From positions 1 through 14,292 of the forward strand of contig JAQWDG010000024.1 in the NCBI GenBank assembly GCA_028705545.1: a stretch of DNA of 14,292 bases. Reading direction: 5' to 3'. The position numbers were made by a program, and so were the translations under genes. The DNA is from Methanoregula sp. GTDB lineage: Archaea > Halobacteriota > Methanomicrobia > Methanomicrobiales > Methanospirillaceae. This document shows, piece by piece, positions 1-7,641 of this stretch. Under the pieces are notes generated by a model. That model saw only the letters and a program-made list of their open reading frames with translations. It did no database searches and was not told the origin of the DNA. Every line of letters starts with the position of its first letter. The first letter of the stretch is position 1.

Positions 1-31
1 CTCACGCCCGCGACTGTATGCAGGCATCGTG

Positions 32-47
32 AAAATAATTTTTAAAA
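32..47 (-). terminator. T-rich stretch downstream of tRNA-Leu
   Basis: Read on the minus strand, about 30-45 nt after the 3' end of tRNA-Leu, the DNA carries two short T-runs separated by an A-rich stretch. Archaeal RNA polymerase often terminates at T-runs without needing a hairpin. This is the only T-rich candidate downstream of the tRNA inside the window. The runs are only four T long, so the call is tentative. Confidence 0.3.
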
Positions 48-76
48 GAAGGCAGTAAACCGATACCGCGGGTTTA

Positions 77-159
77 TGCGAGGGATGGGAGTCGAACCCA
101 TGAATCCCTGCGGAACTGGATCTTAAGTCCAGCCGAGTTGGCCACTTTCGTACCCTCGC
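77..159 (-). tRNA. tRNA-Leu (anticodon UAA)
   Basis: Read on the minus strand, a 7-bp acceptor stem (GCGAGGG paired with CCCTCGC) encloses a D-arm, an anticodon arm CTGGA-CTTAAGA-TCCAG, a long variable arm of about 14 nt and a T-arm ATGGG-TTCGACT-CCCAT. The 7-nt anticodon loop gives UAA, which reads UUA leucine codons. The long (class II) variable arm and the A discriminator base at position 77 are both typical of tRNA-Leu. The 3' CCA is not encoded and no intron is seen. The gene is transcribed away from the operon that follows. Confidence 0.95.
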
Positions 160-260
160 CCGTAAACGAACATCCGCGGCACTACTTCAAAACCAGAACA
201 AACGGTTCCGGTACGAAGCGCCCCGCGCTCTATAGTATTTGCCGTGTACAATAAAAAAAT

Positions 261-293
261 CGTGGCCGGATCCTGACAGGATCAGTTGCCACG
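261..293. promoter_or_regulatory. 33-nt nested dyad before the asnB-like/gatCAB run
   Basis: The core at 269-283 is a perfect inverted repeat with 7-bp arms and a one-base centre (GATCCTG-A-CAGGATC). It is flanked by a second perfectly matching arm pair, CGTGGC at 261-266 and GCCACG at 288-293. The dyad directly abuts a TATA-like sequence at 294-301 and ends 42 bases before the first start codon. It could be a repressor or activator operator. If transcription starts further upstream, near a TATA-like sequence at 230-238, it could instead fold as a hairpin in the mRNA leader. The symmetry is seen directly; the regulatory role is inferred. Confidence 0.5.
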
Positions 294-302
294 TATTATA
301 AA
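294..302 (+). promoter_or_regulatory. TATA-like box for the asnB-like/gatCAB/topA run
   Basis: The sequence TATTATAAA resembles an archaeal TATA box. It lies at a distance that would put the transcription start near 322-325 and give a leader of about 12 nt before the ATG at 336. A competing TATA-like sequence is present at 230-238 (CTATAGTAT). No strong Shine-Dalgarno sequence precedes the ATG, so a short leader is plausible. Position and composition are the only support. Confidence 0.4.
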
Positions 303-335
303 CAACCCTGATGCCATACTAGATCCGGCGAAAGC

Positions 336-1340
336 ATGGCTGCATTCACATATACCGGCTGGGTTGAGCTGGACGGCAGGAAACTCGCACCTGCCGAAAT
401 CGAGAAGATCTGCACGACAACACCGAACGAGGCAAAAAATTTCGGCGGCGAATTTTCCCTCTCCTTTGATTCCTGCCATGCCCGCGACCATTTCGGGATC
501 ATGCCGGGCCCGGGGCCCAAAGGCGCGCTGGTCTGCAATGATAAAACGGTAACAACGATAGATCCGGACCCGGCGCCCTGTACGCTCGAAGAGGCGATCG
601 TGACTGCCGTAAAACTCCGGAACGACGAGGGCGTTGTTGCGCTCTCGGGCGGTGTTGATTCGAGCCTTGTTGCGGCTCTTGCCGGGCGGGAGTGTGTGGC
701 TGTCGGCCTCGAAGATTCCCACGACCTTGCACAGGCAGAGCATGCCGCAGAGCTGCTCAACCTTTCCTGCACGATCGTTGTCATCGAGCCGGACGAGATC
801 GAGGAAGCCCTCCCGAAAGTCGTCAAAGTCATCCCCAAAAAGGATCCGGTAAACACCGGGATTGCAGTCACCCAGTACTTCATCTCCAGATGGGCCGGGG
901 CAAAAGGTTACCGGCGCATCATTGCCGGGCAGGGAGCCGACGAACTCTTCGGCGGCTATGCCCGGTACCTGTCGTCGCAGAATCTGGAGGACGACCTTGC
1001 CCGGGATGTGGCGGGTCTCGGACTCCAGGCACAACGGGACCAGGCGGTTGCGGCCCTGAATGGCACGTACCTCTCCATGCCCTACATGGATGTCCGGGTC
1101 GTGCGCGCCGCCCGCGCGATCCCGGCAGGAGAGAAGGTCCGTGACGGGCAGAGGAAAATCCCCCTCCGCGAAGTCGCCGCCCGGCACATCCCGGAAGAGC
1201 TTGCCGGCTACGGGAAAAAGGCCATGCAGTACGGGAGCGGGGTCTGGGGAGTACTACAAAAACTTGCCCGTAAAAATGGTTATAAAACGTCCATGCAAGA
1301 TTACATAGACCACATCGGACGGGGAAATCATGGTCAGTGA
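336..1340 (+). CDS. AsnB-like asparagine synthetase with vestigial glutaminase domain
   Basis: This 334-aa protein carries the ATP-pyrophosphatase synthetase domain of class B asparagine synthetases. The P-loop SGGVDSS is at residues 104-110 and the conserved GQGADELFGGY at 198-208. Full AsnB proteins are about 500-600 aa and begin with a catalytic Cys after Met. Here the start is Met-Ala and no Cys is near it. Residues 38-57 (GEFSLSF, then ARDHFGI) match the last strands of the glutaminase fold, so that domain seems reduced to a non-catalytic remnant. The protein should therefore be able to adenylate a carboxylate (aspartate in the family) but must get ammonia from solution or a partner. It overlaps gatC by 11 nt, so it is probably co-expressed with the GatCAB amidotransferase. 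The true substrate is not certain. Confidence 0.8.
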   Translation: MAAFTYTGWVELDGRKLAPAEIEKICTTTPNEAKNFGGEFSLSFDSCHARDHFGIMPGPGPKGALVCNDKTVTTIDPDPAPCTLEEAIVTAVKLRNDEGVVALSGGVDSSLVAALAGRECVAVGLEDSHDLAQAEHAAELLNLSCTIVVIEPDEIEEALPKVVKVIPKKDPVNTGIAVTQYFISRWAGAKGYRRIIAGQGADELFGGYARYLSSQNLEDDLARDVAGLGLQAQRDQAVAALNGTYLSMPYMDVRVVRAARAIPAGEKVRDGQRKIPLREVAARHIPEELAGYGKKAMQYGSGVWGVLQKLARKNGYKTSMQDYIDHIGRGNHGQ

Positions 1341-1599
1341 AAAAGACGTGGAACATATCGGGGAACTTGCCGATATCGGGATCGATGCTGCGGAACTTGC
1401 CACCTTTACCGGCCAGTTCAACGCCATCGTTGAATATTTTGACGTGCTGGACAAGGTCCACGGGGACGACGCAGGCGCCCGGGACCGTTATAATATCTTA
1501 AGGGAAGACGAGGCCGAACCCTCGCTCCCCAGAGAAGTGGCTTTACAGAATGCCGGCGCACAGGAAGACGGGTTTATCAAGGCCCCGCGGGTGATGTAG
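1330..1599 (+). CDS. gatC: Asp-tRNA(Asn)/Glu-tRNA(Gln) amidotransferase subunit C
   Basis: This 89-aa protein is the small structural subunit that wraps around GatA and stabilises its contact with GatB. The N-terminal half has the usual helices (HIGELADIGI, then FNAIVEYFDVLDKV). The C-terminal half has the family signature LREDEAEPSLPREVALQNAG followed by EDGFIKAPRVM. Length is normal for the family. The start lies inside the 3' end of the asnB-like gene, and the stop TAG shares one base with the GTG start of gatA. These overlaps indicate translational coupling. The identification is secure from the signature and from its place before gatA and gatB. Confidence 0.93.
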   Translation: MVSEKDVEHIGELADIGIDAAELATFTGQFNAIVEYFDVLDKVHGDDAGARDRYNILREDEAEPSLPREVALQNAGAQEDGFIKAPRVM

Positions 1600-2897
1600 T
1601 GAGCGCGCTTCGCTTCGAACCCGACGACAAATACAACGCGTTCCTTACGGTCTGCAAAGCGCCGGAAGGCGGGAACGGGAAACTCTCCGGGATCCCGGTT
1701 GCAGTCAAGGATAATATTTCCACACAGGGCATCGAGACCACCTGTGCATCGAAGATCCTGAAAGGATATATCCCCCCGTACGATGCCCATGCGGTCGAAC
1801 TCGTAAAAGCCGCAGGTGCGGCCATTGCCGGCAAGACCAACATGGACGAGTTCGGGATGGGGACGAGCACCGAGAACTCGGCGTTCGGGCCCACCTTAAA
1901 TCCCCGCGACACCGGGCGGGTTCCCGGAGGGTCGTCGGGAGGCAGTGCCGCTGCGGTTGCCTCCGGTATGGTCCGGATGGCCCTTGGGACCGATACCGGC
2001 GGCTCGATCCGCTGTCCTGCCTCGTTCTGCGGGATTGTGGGATTAAAGCCGACCTATGGCCGGGTCTCCCGGTACGGCCTCATTGCCTACGCCAACTCGC
2101 TTGAGACGATCGGACCGATGGCGGCAAATGTTTTGGATGTCTCGCTTTTAATGTCGGTGATCGCCGGACACGACCGGCACGATGCCACCTCGCAGGACCG
2201 TCCCTACAGCCACACCCCGTCCGCGGACATCAAGGGAACCCGGATCGGCATCCCGCAGGAGTACTTCGGGGCAGGCGTTGACCCGGCAGTAGCCGCTGTC
2301 GTCAAAAAGGCTATCGGCCGGCTCGAAGAGCTCGGCGCGGTCACCGTCCCGTGCAGTATTCCGTCGATGGAATACGCCCTTGCCGCTTACTATGTGATCT
2401 GCACGAGCGAGGCAAGCTCCAACCTTGCCCGGTTCGACGGCGTGCGCTACGGCCCCGCAGTCGAGATCAAGAAATCCTGGCATGCCGCGTTCCAGGACGC
2501 ACGTCGCGAAGGGTTCGGCCCCGAGGTCCGGCGCAGGATCATGCTCGGGACCTTTGCCCTCTCCTCGGGTTACTATGGAAAGTACTATGCAAAGGCGCAG
2601 ATTGCCCGGGAGAATATCCGCAAAGATTTCGCCCGGCTCTTTGCCGATGTCGATGTCCTCTGCGGCCCTACCATGCCCACCATCGCCTTTAAACTGGGCG
2701 AGAAGAGCGACCCGCTCTCCATGTACCTCTCCGATATCCTCACTGTACCGGTGAACCTTGCCGGGATCCCGGCGATCTCGGTGCCCTGCGGAACCGTGCA
2801 GGACATGCCGGTCGGCCTCCAGATCATGGGGCGGCCCTTCGAGGACGAACGCGTGATCGATGTTGCCTATGCGTACGAGCAGGGGGGACAGCCATGA
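1599..2897 (+). CDS. gatA: Asp-tRNA(Asn)/Glu-tRNA(Gln) amidotransferase subunit A
   Basis: This 432-aa amidase-signature enzyme hydrolyses glutamine (or asparagine) and passes ammonia to GatB. The Ser-cisSer-Lys triad is complete: Lys37 in VAVKDN, cis-Ser112 in the PGGSSGGS motif, and nucleophile Ser136 in TDTGGSIR. Residue spacings (75 and 24) match those known for GatA and FAAH. Compared with bacterial GatA (about 480 aa) the N-terminus is about 40 residues shorter, as in other archaeal forms. The start is GTG and overlaps the gatC stop by one base, while the end overlaps gatB by four bases (ATGA). In archaea GatCAB usually serves Asn-tRNA(Asn), because GatDE makes Gln-tRNA(Gln). Whether GatDE exists in this genome cannot be seen here. 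Confidence 0.95.
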   Translation: MSALRFEPDDKYNAFLTVCKAPEGGNGKLSGIPVAVKDNISTQGIETTCASKILKGYIPPYDAHAVELVKAAGAAIAGKTNMDEFGMGTSTENSAFGPTLNPRDTGRVPGGSSGGSAAAVASGMVRMALGTDTGGSIRCPASFCGIVGLKPTYGRVSRYGLIAYANSLETIGPMAANVLDVSLLMSVIAGHDRHDATSQDRPYSHTPSADIKGTRIGIPQEYFGAGVDPAVAAVVKKAIGRLEELGAVTVPCSIPSMEYALAAYYVICTSEASSNLARFDGVRYGPAVEIKKSWHAAFQDARREGFGPEVRRRIMLGTFALSSGYYGKYYAKAQIARENIRKDFARLFADVDVLCGPTMPTIAFKLGEKSDPLSMYLSDILTVPVNLAGIPAISVPCGTVQDMPVGLQIMGRPFEDERVIDVAYAYEQGGQP

Positions 2898-4348
2898 CCG
2901 GGCCAGAACCGGAAACACAGGTGGTAGTCGGTCTCGAAGTGCACTGCCAGCTCGACACCAAAAGCAAGCTCTTCTGTAGCTGCTCGACAGATTACCGGAA
3001 CGACGGGCCCAACACCCATGTCTGCCCGATCTGCCTCGGCCTGCCCGGCACGATGCCGATGGTGAACAAAAAGGTGATCGAGTACGCGATGAAGGTCGCA
3101 AAGGCCCTCAACTGCGAGATCGCGGAGGAGTCGGAGTTCGCGCGGAAGAACTACTTCTACCCCGACCTCAACAAGGCCTACCAGATCACCCAGTACGACA
3201 AGCCGCTGGCGCTTGGCGGATACGTGGAGATCGAAGGCGACGACGGGAAGGAGCGAAAAATCCAGCTTACCCGCATCCATGTGGAAGAAGACCCGGGCCG
3301 GCTCGTGTACATGGGAAACGCCGAACGCGGGCGCTACTCCCTCGTGGACTACAACCGTGCGGGCATCCCCTTAATCGAGATCGTCTCGGAGCCGGAGATG
3401 CGCTCGCCAAAGGAGGCGAGGAAGTTTTTAAACAAACTCCGGGCAACGCTCGAATACCTCGGCGTCTTTGACTCCGACAAGGAAGGATCGCTCCGTGTCG
3501 ATGCAAACATCTCGATCAAGGGGAGCGAGCGGGTGGAAGTCAAAAACATCACCTCGTACAAGGGTGTCGAAAAGGCGCTCACCTTCGAGGTAACCCGGCA
3601 GAAGAACCTCCTCAGGAGGGGCCTCAAGGTTGACCGCGAGACCCGGCACTATCTCGAAGCACGCGGCATCACCCAGTCGGCCCGTTCAAAGGAGATGGAG
3701 AACGACTACCGCTACTTCCCCGAGCCGGACCTCCGTCCACTCCGGGTCAAGTCCTGGGTAAAAGACATCGCCCTTCCCGAACTCCCCGACGCACGCCGCG
3801 AGCGTTTTGTCGCCCAGTACGGCTGCTCCTTAAACCACGCCCGGACCCTTACCGGCGAACTCAAAACGGCCAACTTCTTTGAAGCGGTTGTCGCCAAAAA
3901 CAAGGACTCCTGTACCCTTGCCGCAACCTGGATCGCGGATACGCTCACCGGCGAGCTCAACTACCGGGACATGGGGATTGACGGGGTCGACCCGGTAAAG
4001 TTTGCCGGCCTTATTGCGCTCTTAAAGGCCGGGACCATCACCGACAAGAGCGGTGTCGAGGTCCTGCGGGCGATGCTCGACGAGCAGCACAAGGGCGAAA
4101 CCGTCGAGACCCCCCAAGCCATAGTAAAAAGGCTCAACTTAGGAAAGACCGCAGGGGACGACGGTGCCATCCATGCCGCAATAAAGGAGGCCATTTCTGA
4201 GAACCCGAAGGCCATCGAGGATTACCGCGCCGGAAAGAAAGGAGCGATGAACTTCCTCGTGGGGCAGGTCATGAAGAAGACCCGGGGCCGTGCCGATCCC
4301 GGGGAACTCAACAAATTAATGGAAACTGCCTTAAAAAGCCTGGAGTGA
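2894..4348 (+). CDS. gatB: Asp-tRNA(Asn)/Glu-tRNA(Gln) amidotransferase subunit B
   Basis: This 484-aa protein is the kinase/transamidase subunit. It phosphorylates the carboxylate of misacylated Asp-tRNA or Glu-tRNA and amidates it with ammonia from GatA. The N-terminal motif VGLEVHCQL (residues 12-20) belongs to the Mg/ATP site. The zinc site is visible as Cys28, Cys30, Cys44 and Cys47. The family motif NDYRYFPEPD is at 270-279. The last 150 or so residues form the helical and YqeY-like tRNA-binding tail, ending with the typical NFLVGQVMKKTRGRADP. Length is normal. The gene overlaps gatA by 4 nt and is followed after 7 nt by topA. Confidence 0.96.
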   Translation: MTGPEPETQVVVGLEVHCQLDTKSKLFCSCSTDYRNDGPNTHVCPICLGLPGTMPMVNKKVIEYAMKVAKALNCEIAEESEFARKNYFYPDLNKAYQITQYDKPLALGGYVEIEGDDGKERKIQLTRIHVEEDPGRLVYMGNAERGRYSLVDYNRAGIPLIEIVSEPEMRSPKEARKFLNKLRATLEYLGVFDSDKEGSLRVDANISIKGSERVEVKNITSYKGVEKALTFEVTRQKNLLRRGLKVDRETRHYLEARGITQSARSKEMENDYRYFPEPDLRPLRVKSWVKDIALPELPDARRERFVAQYGCSLNHARTLTGELKTANFFEAVVAKNKDSCTLAATWIADTLTGELNYRDMGIDGVDPVKFAGLIALLKAGTITDKSGVEVLRAMLDEQHKGETVETPQAIVKRLNLGKTAGDDGAIHAAIKEAISENPKAIEDYRAGKKGAMNFLVGQVMKKTRGRADPGELNKLMETALKSLE

Positions 4349-4355
4349 CCACACC

Positions 4356-7223
4356 GTGCACCTGATCGTTGCGGAAAAAAACATCTCGGCCCGGCGGATC
4401 GCGCAGATCCTCAGTGAAGGGAAAAAGATCGCCGAATCAAAGGATGCCGGGGTCTCCACCTACAGTTTCGGGGACACGACGACCGTGGGATTGCGCGGCC
4501 ACGTGGTCGAGGTCGATTTCGAGCCCGGCTACGAGAACTGGCGCAGTGAAACCTATACTCCCCGCAGCCTGATCGATGCAAAGACCGTCAAGGTGCCGAC
4601 CGAGAAACGGATCGTTGCGCTCCTCCAGAAACTTTCCCGCCATGCCGACCGGGTCACGATCGCCACCGATTTTGATACCGAGGGGGAGCTAATCGGGAAA
4701 GAGGCATACGAGCTCGTCCGTGCCGTCAACAAGAACGTAAAGATCGACCGGGCCCGGTTCTCCGCGATTACGCCGCAGGAGATCAAGTCCGCGTTTTCGA
4801 ATACCACCGATCTCGACTTTGCGCTCGCTTCAGCCGGTGAGGCCCGGCAGTCGATCGACCTCATGTGGGGCGCGTCGCTCACCCGGTTCATCTCGCTTGC
4901 CGCACGCCGGGGGGGAAACAACATCCTCTCGGTGGGCCGGGTCCAGAGCCCTACGCTCTCCATGATCGTGGACCGGGAAAAGGAGATCGAGAAGTTCGTC
5001 CCGGAGAAGTACTGGCAGCTGGGCCTTGTCACCGAAAAGGCCGGGGAACAGATCGAGGCCCGGCACACGAACGGGCGCTTTAAGGACCAGAAGGCAGCAG
5101 AGCTCGCAAGGGACAAGACAAAAGAGCCGCTTGTCGTCACCGGGATTAAGGAAGGGACCAAGCAGGACCGTTCTCCCTCGCCGTTCGATACTACGACCTA
5201 CATCGTTGCCGCTGCCCGGCTCGGGTTTTCGGCGGCAAACGCGATGCGGCTCGCAGAAGAGCTCTACATGAACGGGTACATCTCGTACCCGAGGACCGAT
5301 AACACGGTCTACCCGGCATCGCTCGACTTAGACGGCGTGCTCGCCACGATCAAAAACTCGCCGTTCAGGAAGGATGTCGAATGGACGATAGCCAACCGCC
5401 GGGCCGAACCGACCCGGGGGAAGAAGTCGTCTACCGACCACCCGCCAATCCACCCGACCGGTGCCGGGACCAGGGAAGCCCTCGGGGACGATGCATTCCG
5501 GATCTACGAGCTCGTCCTCCGCCGGTTTTTGTCCACCCTCGCACCAGACGCGCTCTGGAAGACCTTAAAAGTAAACTTCGAAGCGGGCGGCGAGCCCTAC
5601 ACCGTCACGGGAGGGCAGCTCATTGAACCGGGCTGGCACGCGGTCTATCCCTTCTCGGAAGCAAAGGAGACGATCCTCCCCGGGTTTGTTGTCGGGGAAA
5701 AACTGCCGATCCGCAAGGTCAACCTCGACGAGAAGGAGACCATGCCCCCGGCCCGGTACACCCAGAGCAAGCTCATCCAGAGGATGGAGGAACTCGGCCT
5801 TGGGACAAAGAGCACCCGGCACGAGGTCATAGCCAGGCTGGTCTCGCGCAAATATGTCGAGGGCAACCCGCTGCGCCCGACCCTTGTCGGCCGGGTGGTG
5901 ACCGAGGCGCTCGAACACAACGCCGACACGATCACCAGACCCGACATGACCCAGACCATCGAATCGCACATGCAGCAGATAAAGGAGAGCAAGCGCACCC
6001 GCGACGATGTGATAAAAGAATCGCGGGGCCTGCTGCACAAGGCGTTCGACCAGCTCGAAGCAAACGCGGTTGTCATCGGCGACGATATCCGGAACCGGAC
6101 CGCAGAGGAGCTCAACCTCGGCACCTGCCCGGTCTGCGGCACCGGGACGCTTGCCATCAAGCACCTGCGGGGCTCGACCCAGTTCATCGGCTGTTCGCAT
6201 TACCCTGAATGTACGTTCAACATCGGCCTCCCCGTCACCATGTGGGGCTGGGCGGTCAGGACCGACGATATCTGCGACAAGCACCACCTCCACTTCGTCC
6301 GGCTCGTGCGGAAAGGCGCCCGGCCCTGGGACATCGGGTGCCCGCTCTGCCACCATATCACTTCGAACGTCGAATCGCTCACCGAACTTCCTTCGATGAA
6401 CGAGGCGCTCCTGGAAAAAGCCCGCTCAAAGCACATCTATACCGTTGCCGATATCGCAAAGAGCGACCCCGAAAAACTTGTACAGCAGCTCGGGCTTGCC
6501 CCTGACGCAGCGCAGAAACTTAAGACCGAAGCGGTAGCCATGCTCGAAACACTCCGTAAGCGCTCCGAGTGCCGCAAGTTCATGCGAAACCACCTGATCC
6601 CGAGAAAGGGCAGGAGCTCGGCAAAGATCATGGCGGCCCTAAAAGAGGCCGGGGTCACCGATCTTGCCGGCCTGGCAAAAGCGAGTCCCGCGATCCTCCA
6701 GAAAGCGGGGATTGGCGAGAAAGAGGCAGCGGATATCCTTTCCGAAGCCCGGATCACCTACAACGGGCAGCTCTTCAAAGAGACCGGCATCCCGGCAGTC
6801 AGCCTCAAAAAGTACCTTGCCGCCGGGATCTCCGGACCCGAAGAGTTCTGCACGATTGCCCCGGAGAAGCTCGCCGGCCTGACGGGGATGAGTACCGCAA
6901 CCGTGAACCGCCATATCGCGCTCGTCTGCGAGTACCTCCACCGCCCGGTGCCCGGGGGATCGGCGGCAAAACCGGCAAAGAAGGTAGCAACGCCCAAAAA
7001 ACCATCGGTGCCAAAGCAAAAAAAGGTGTTAAAGGAACTGCTCACCCTGAAAGGAATGAACCCGAAGGTTGCCCGTGCCTTTGCAGACGCAGGAATTGTC
7101 AGGACCGGGGACCTTCTCGGGGCAGACCCCGCAGATGTCGCCGGCCGGACCGGTACCGACCGGGCGCTCGTGAACGATTTCCAAAAACAGCTCAAAAAGA
7201 GACAGGAAATTATCCGGATCTGA
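4356..7223 (+). CDS. topA: DNA topoisomerase I (type IA) with helix-hairpin-helix tail
   Basis: This 955-aa enzyme relaxes negatively supercoiled DNA by passing strands through a transient single-strand break. The TOPRIM domain has Glu7 and the metal motif DFDTEGE at 105-111. The catalytic Tyr311 lies in GYISYPRTDN. Two zinc modules follow: Cys591, Cys594, Cys613, Cys619, and then Cys640, His643, Cys662, Cys665. Residues about 690-945 hold four similar helix-hairpin-helix units (near 691, 765, 823 and 912), with a Lys/Pro-rich linker at about 870-890. This tail makes the protein longer than typical archaeal TopA and should add DNA-binding surface. The start is GTG, chosen because MHLIVAEKN is the conserved family N-terminus. 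It has no clear ribosome site of its own, so coupling to gatB is likely. The stop lies 3 bases from the stop of the convergent response regulator. Confidence 0.95.
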   Translation: MHLIVAEKNISARRIAQILSEGKKIAESKDAGVSTYSFGDTTTVGLRGHVVEVDFEPGYENWRSETYTPRSLIDAKTVKVPTEKRIVALLQKLSRHADRVTIATDFDTEGELIGKEAYELVRAVNKNVKIDRARFSAITPQEIKSAFSNTTDLDFALASAGEARQSIDLMWGASLTRFISLAARRGGNNILSVGRVQSPTLSMIVDREKEIEKFVPEKYWQLGLVTEKAGEQIEARHTNGRFKDQKAAELARDKTKEPLVVTGIKEGTKQDRSPSPFDTTTYIVAAARLGFSAANAMRLAEELYMNGYISYPRTDNTVYPASLDLDGVLATIKNSPFRKDVEWTIANRRAEPTRGKKSSTDHPPIHPTGAGTREALGDDAFRIYELVLRRFLSTLAPDALWKTLKVNFEAGGEPYTVTGGQLIEPGWHAVYPFSEAKETILPGFVVGEKLPIRKVNLDEKETMPPARYTQSKLIQRMEELGLGTKSTRHEVIARLVSRKYVEGNPLRPTLVGRVVTEALEHNADTITRPDMTQTIESHMQQIKESKRTRDDVIKESRGLLHKAFDQLEANAVVIGDDIRNRTAEELNLGTCPVCGTGTLAIKHLRGSTQFIGCSHYPECTFNIGLPVTMWGWAVRTDDICDKHHLHFVRLVRKGARPWDIGCPLCHHITSNVESLTELPSMNEALLEKARSKHIYTVADIAKSDPEKLVQQLGLAPDAAQKLKTEAVAMLETLRKRSECRKFMRNHLIPRKGRSSAKIMAALKEAGVTDLAGLAKASPAILQKAGIGEKEAADILSEARITYNGQLFKETGIPAVSLKKYLAAGISGPEEFCTIAPEKLAGLTGMSTATVNRHIALVCEYLHRPVPGGSAAKPAKKVATPKKPSVPKQKKVLKELLTLKGMNPKVARAFADAGIVRTGDLLGADPADVAGRTGTDRALVNDFQKQLKKRQEIIRI

Positions 7224-7226
7224 TTT

Positions 7227-7592
7227 TTATTTAAGCGCAAGCCCGATGGCGACCCGGAGATCGTTGTCGTCGAACGGCTTGACAATAAACCCGTCCGGTT
7301 TTGTCTCCTTTGCCCGTTCGAGGGTTTCCCCCTCCGAGTGGGACGTGACGTAGATCACCGGGATGTTAAAGCCCTTTTTGATCATCTTTGCGGTCTCGAT
7401 CCCGTCGATCTCGCCTTTGATATTGATATCCATTAAAACGAGGTTCGGTTTGTGTTTTACCACGAGCTCCATTGCCTCGGCCCCCGAGACCGCCCGGCCG
7501 CAGACCTGGTAGCCGAGGTTGTTCAAACGCCACTGCGCTACCTTTGCGATGATATCGTCATCTTCCACAAGTAAAATCGAGCGGTCAGACAT
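7227..7592 (-). CDS. Single-domain response regulator (CheY-like receiver)
   Basis: This 121-aa protein is only a receiver domain. The acidic pocket is Asp11/Asp12 with phospho-acceptor Asp55 in LMDINI. The switch residue is Thr83 and the conserved lysine is Lys105 in VKPF. There is no DNA-binding or enzymatic output domain, so it must act by protein contact or as a phosphate relay, as is common among archaeal regulators. It sits 49 nt downstream of the histidine kinase on the same strand, making that kinase its likely partner. It converges on topA with only 3 bases between the stop codons, so readthrough between the two genes would produce antisense RNA. Confidence 0.92.
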   Translation of the reverse strand: MSDRSILLVEDDDIIAKVAQWRLNNLGYQVCGRAVSGAEAMELVVKHKPNLVLMDINIKGEIDGIETAKMIKKGFNIPVIYVTSHSEGETLERAKETKPDGFIVKPFDDNDLRVAIGLALK

Positions 7593-7622
7593 GGTTCATC
7601 ATTTCCCTATAGTTATAGTAAT

Positions 7623-7632
7623 CAGATATAGC
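7623..7632 (-). promoter_or_regulatory. TATA-like box in the kinase-regulator gap
   Basis: Read on the minus strand, GCTATATCTG lies about 35 bases before the regulator ATG. This is the right distance to start a transcript with a leader of about 10 nt. The leader region contains GGGAAATGATG close to the ATG, which could serve as a weak ribosome site. The regulator may therefore be made both from the kinase promoter and from this one. Support is positional only. Confidence 0.4.
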
Positions 7633-7641
7633 ATTTGGTCA

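Noticed and set aside
2148..3101. Minus-strand open frame across gatA and gatB
   Set aside because: Arg/Gly-rich translation from GC-biased antisense sequence; both sense genes are certain.
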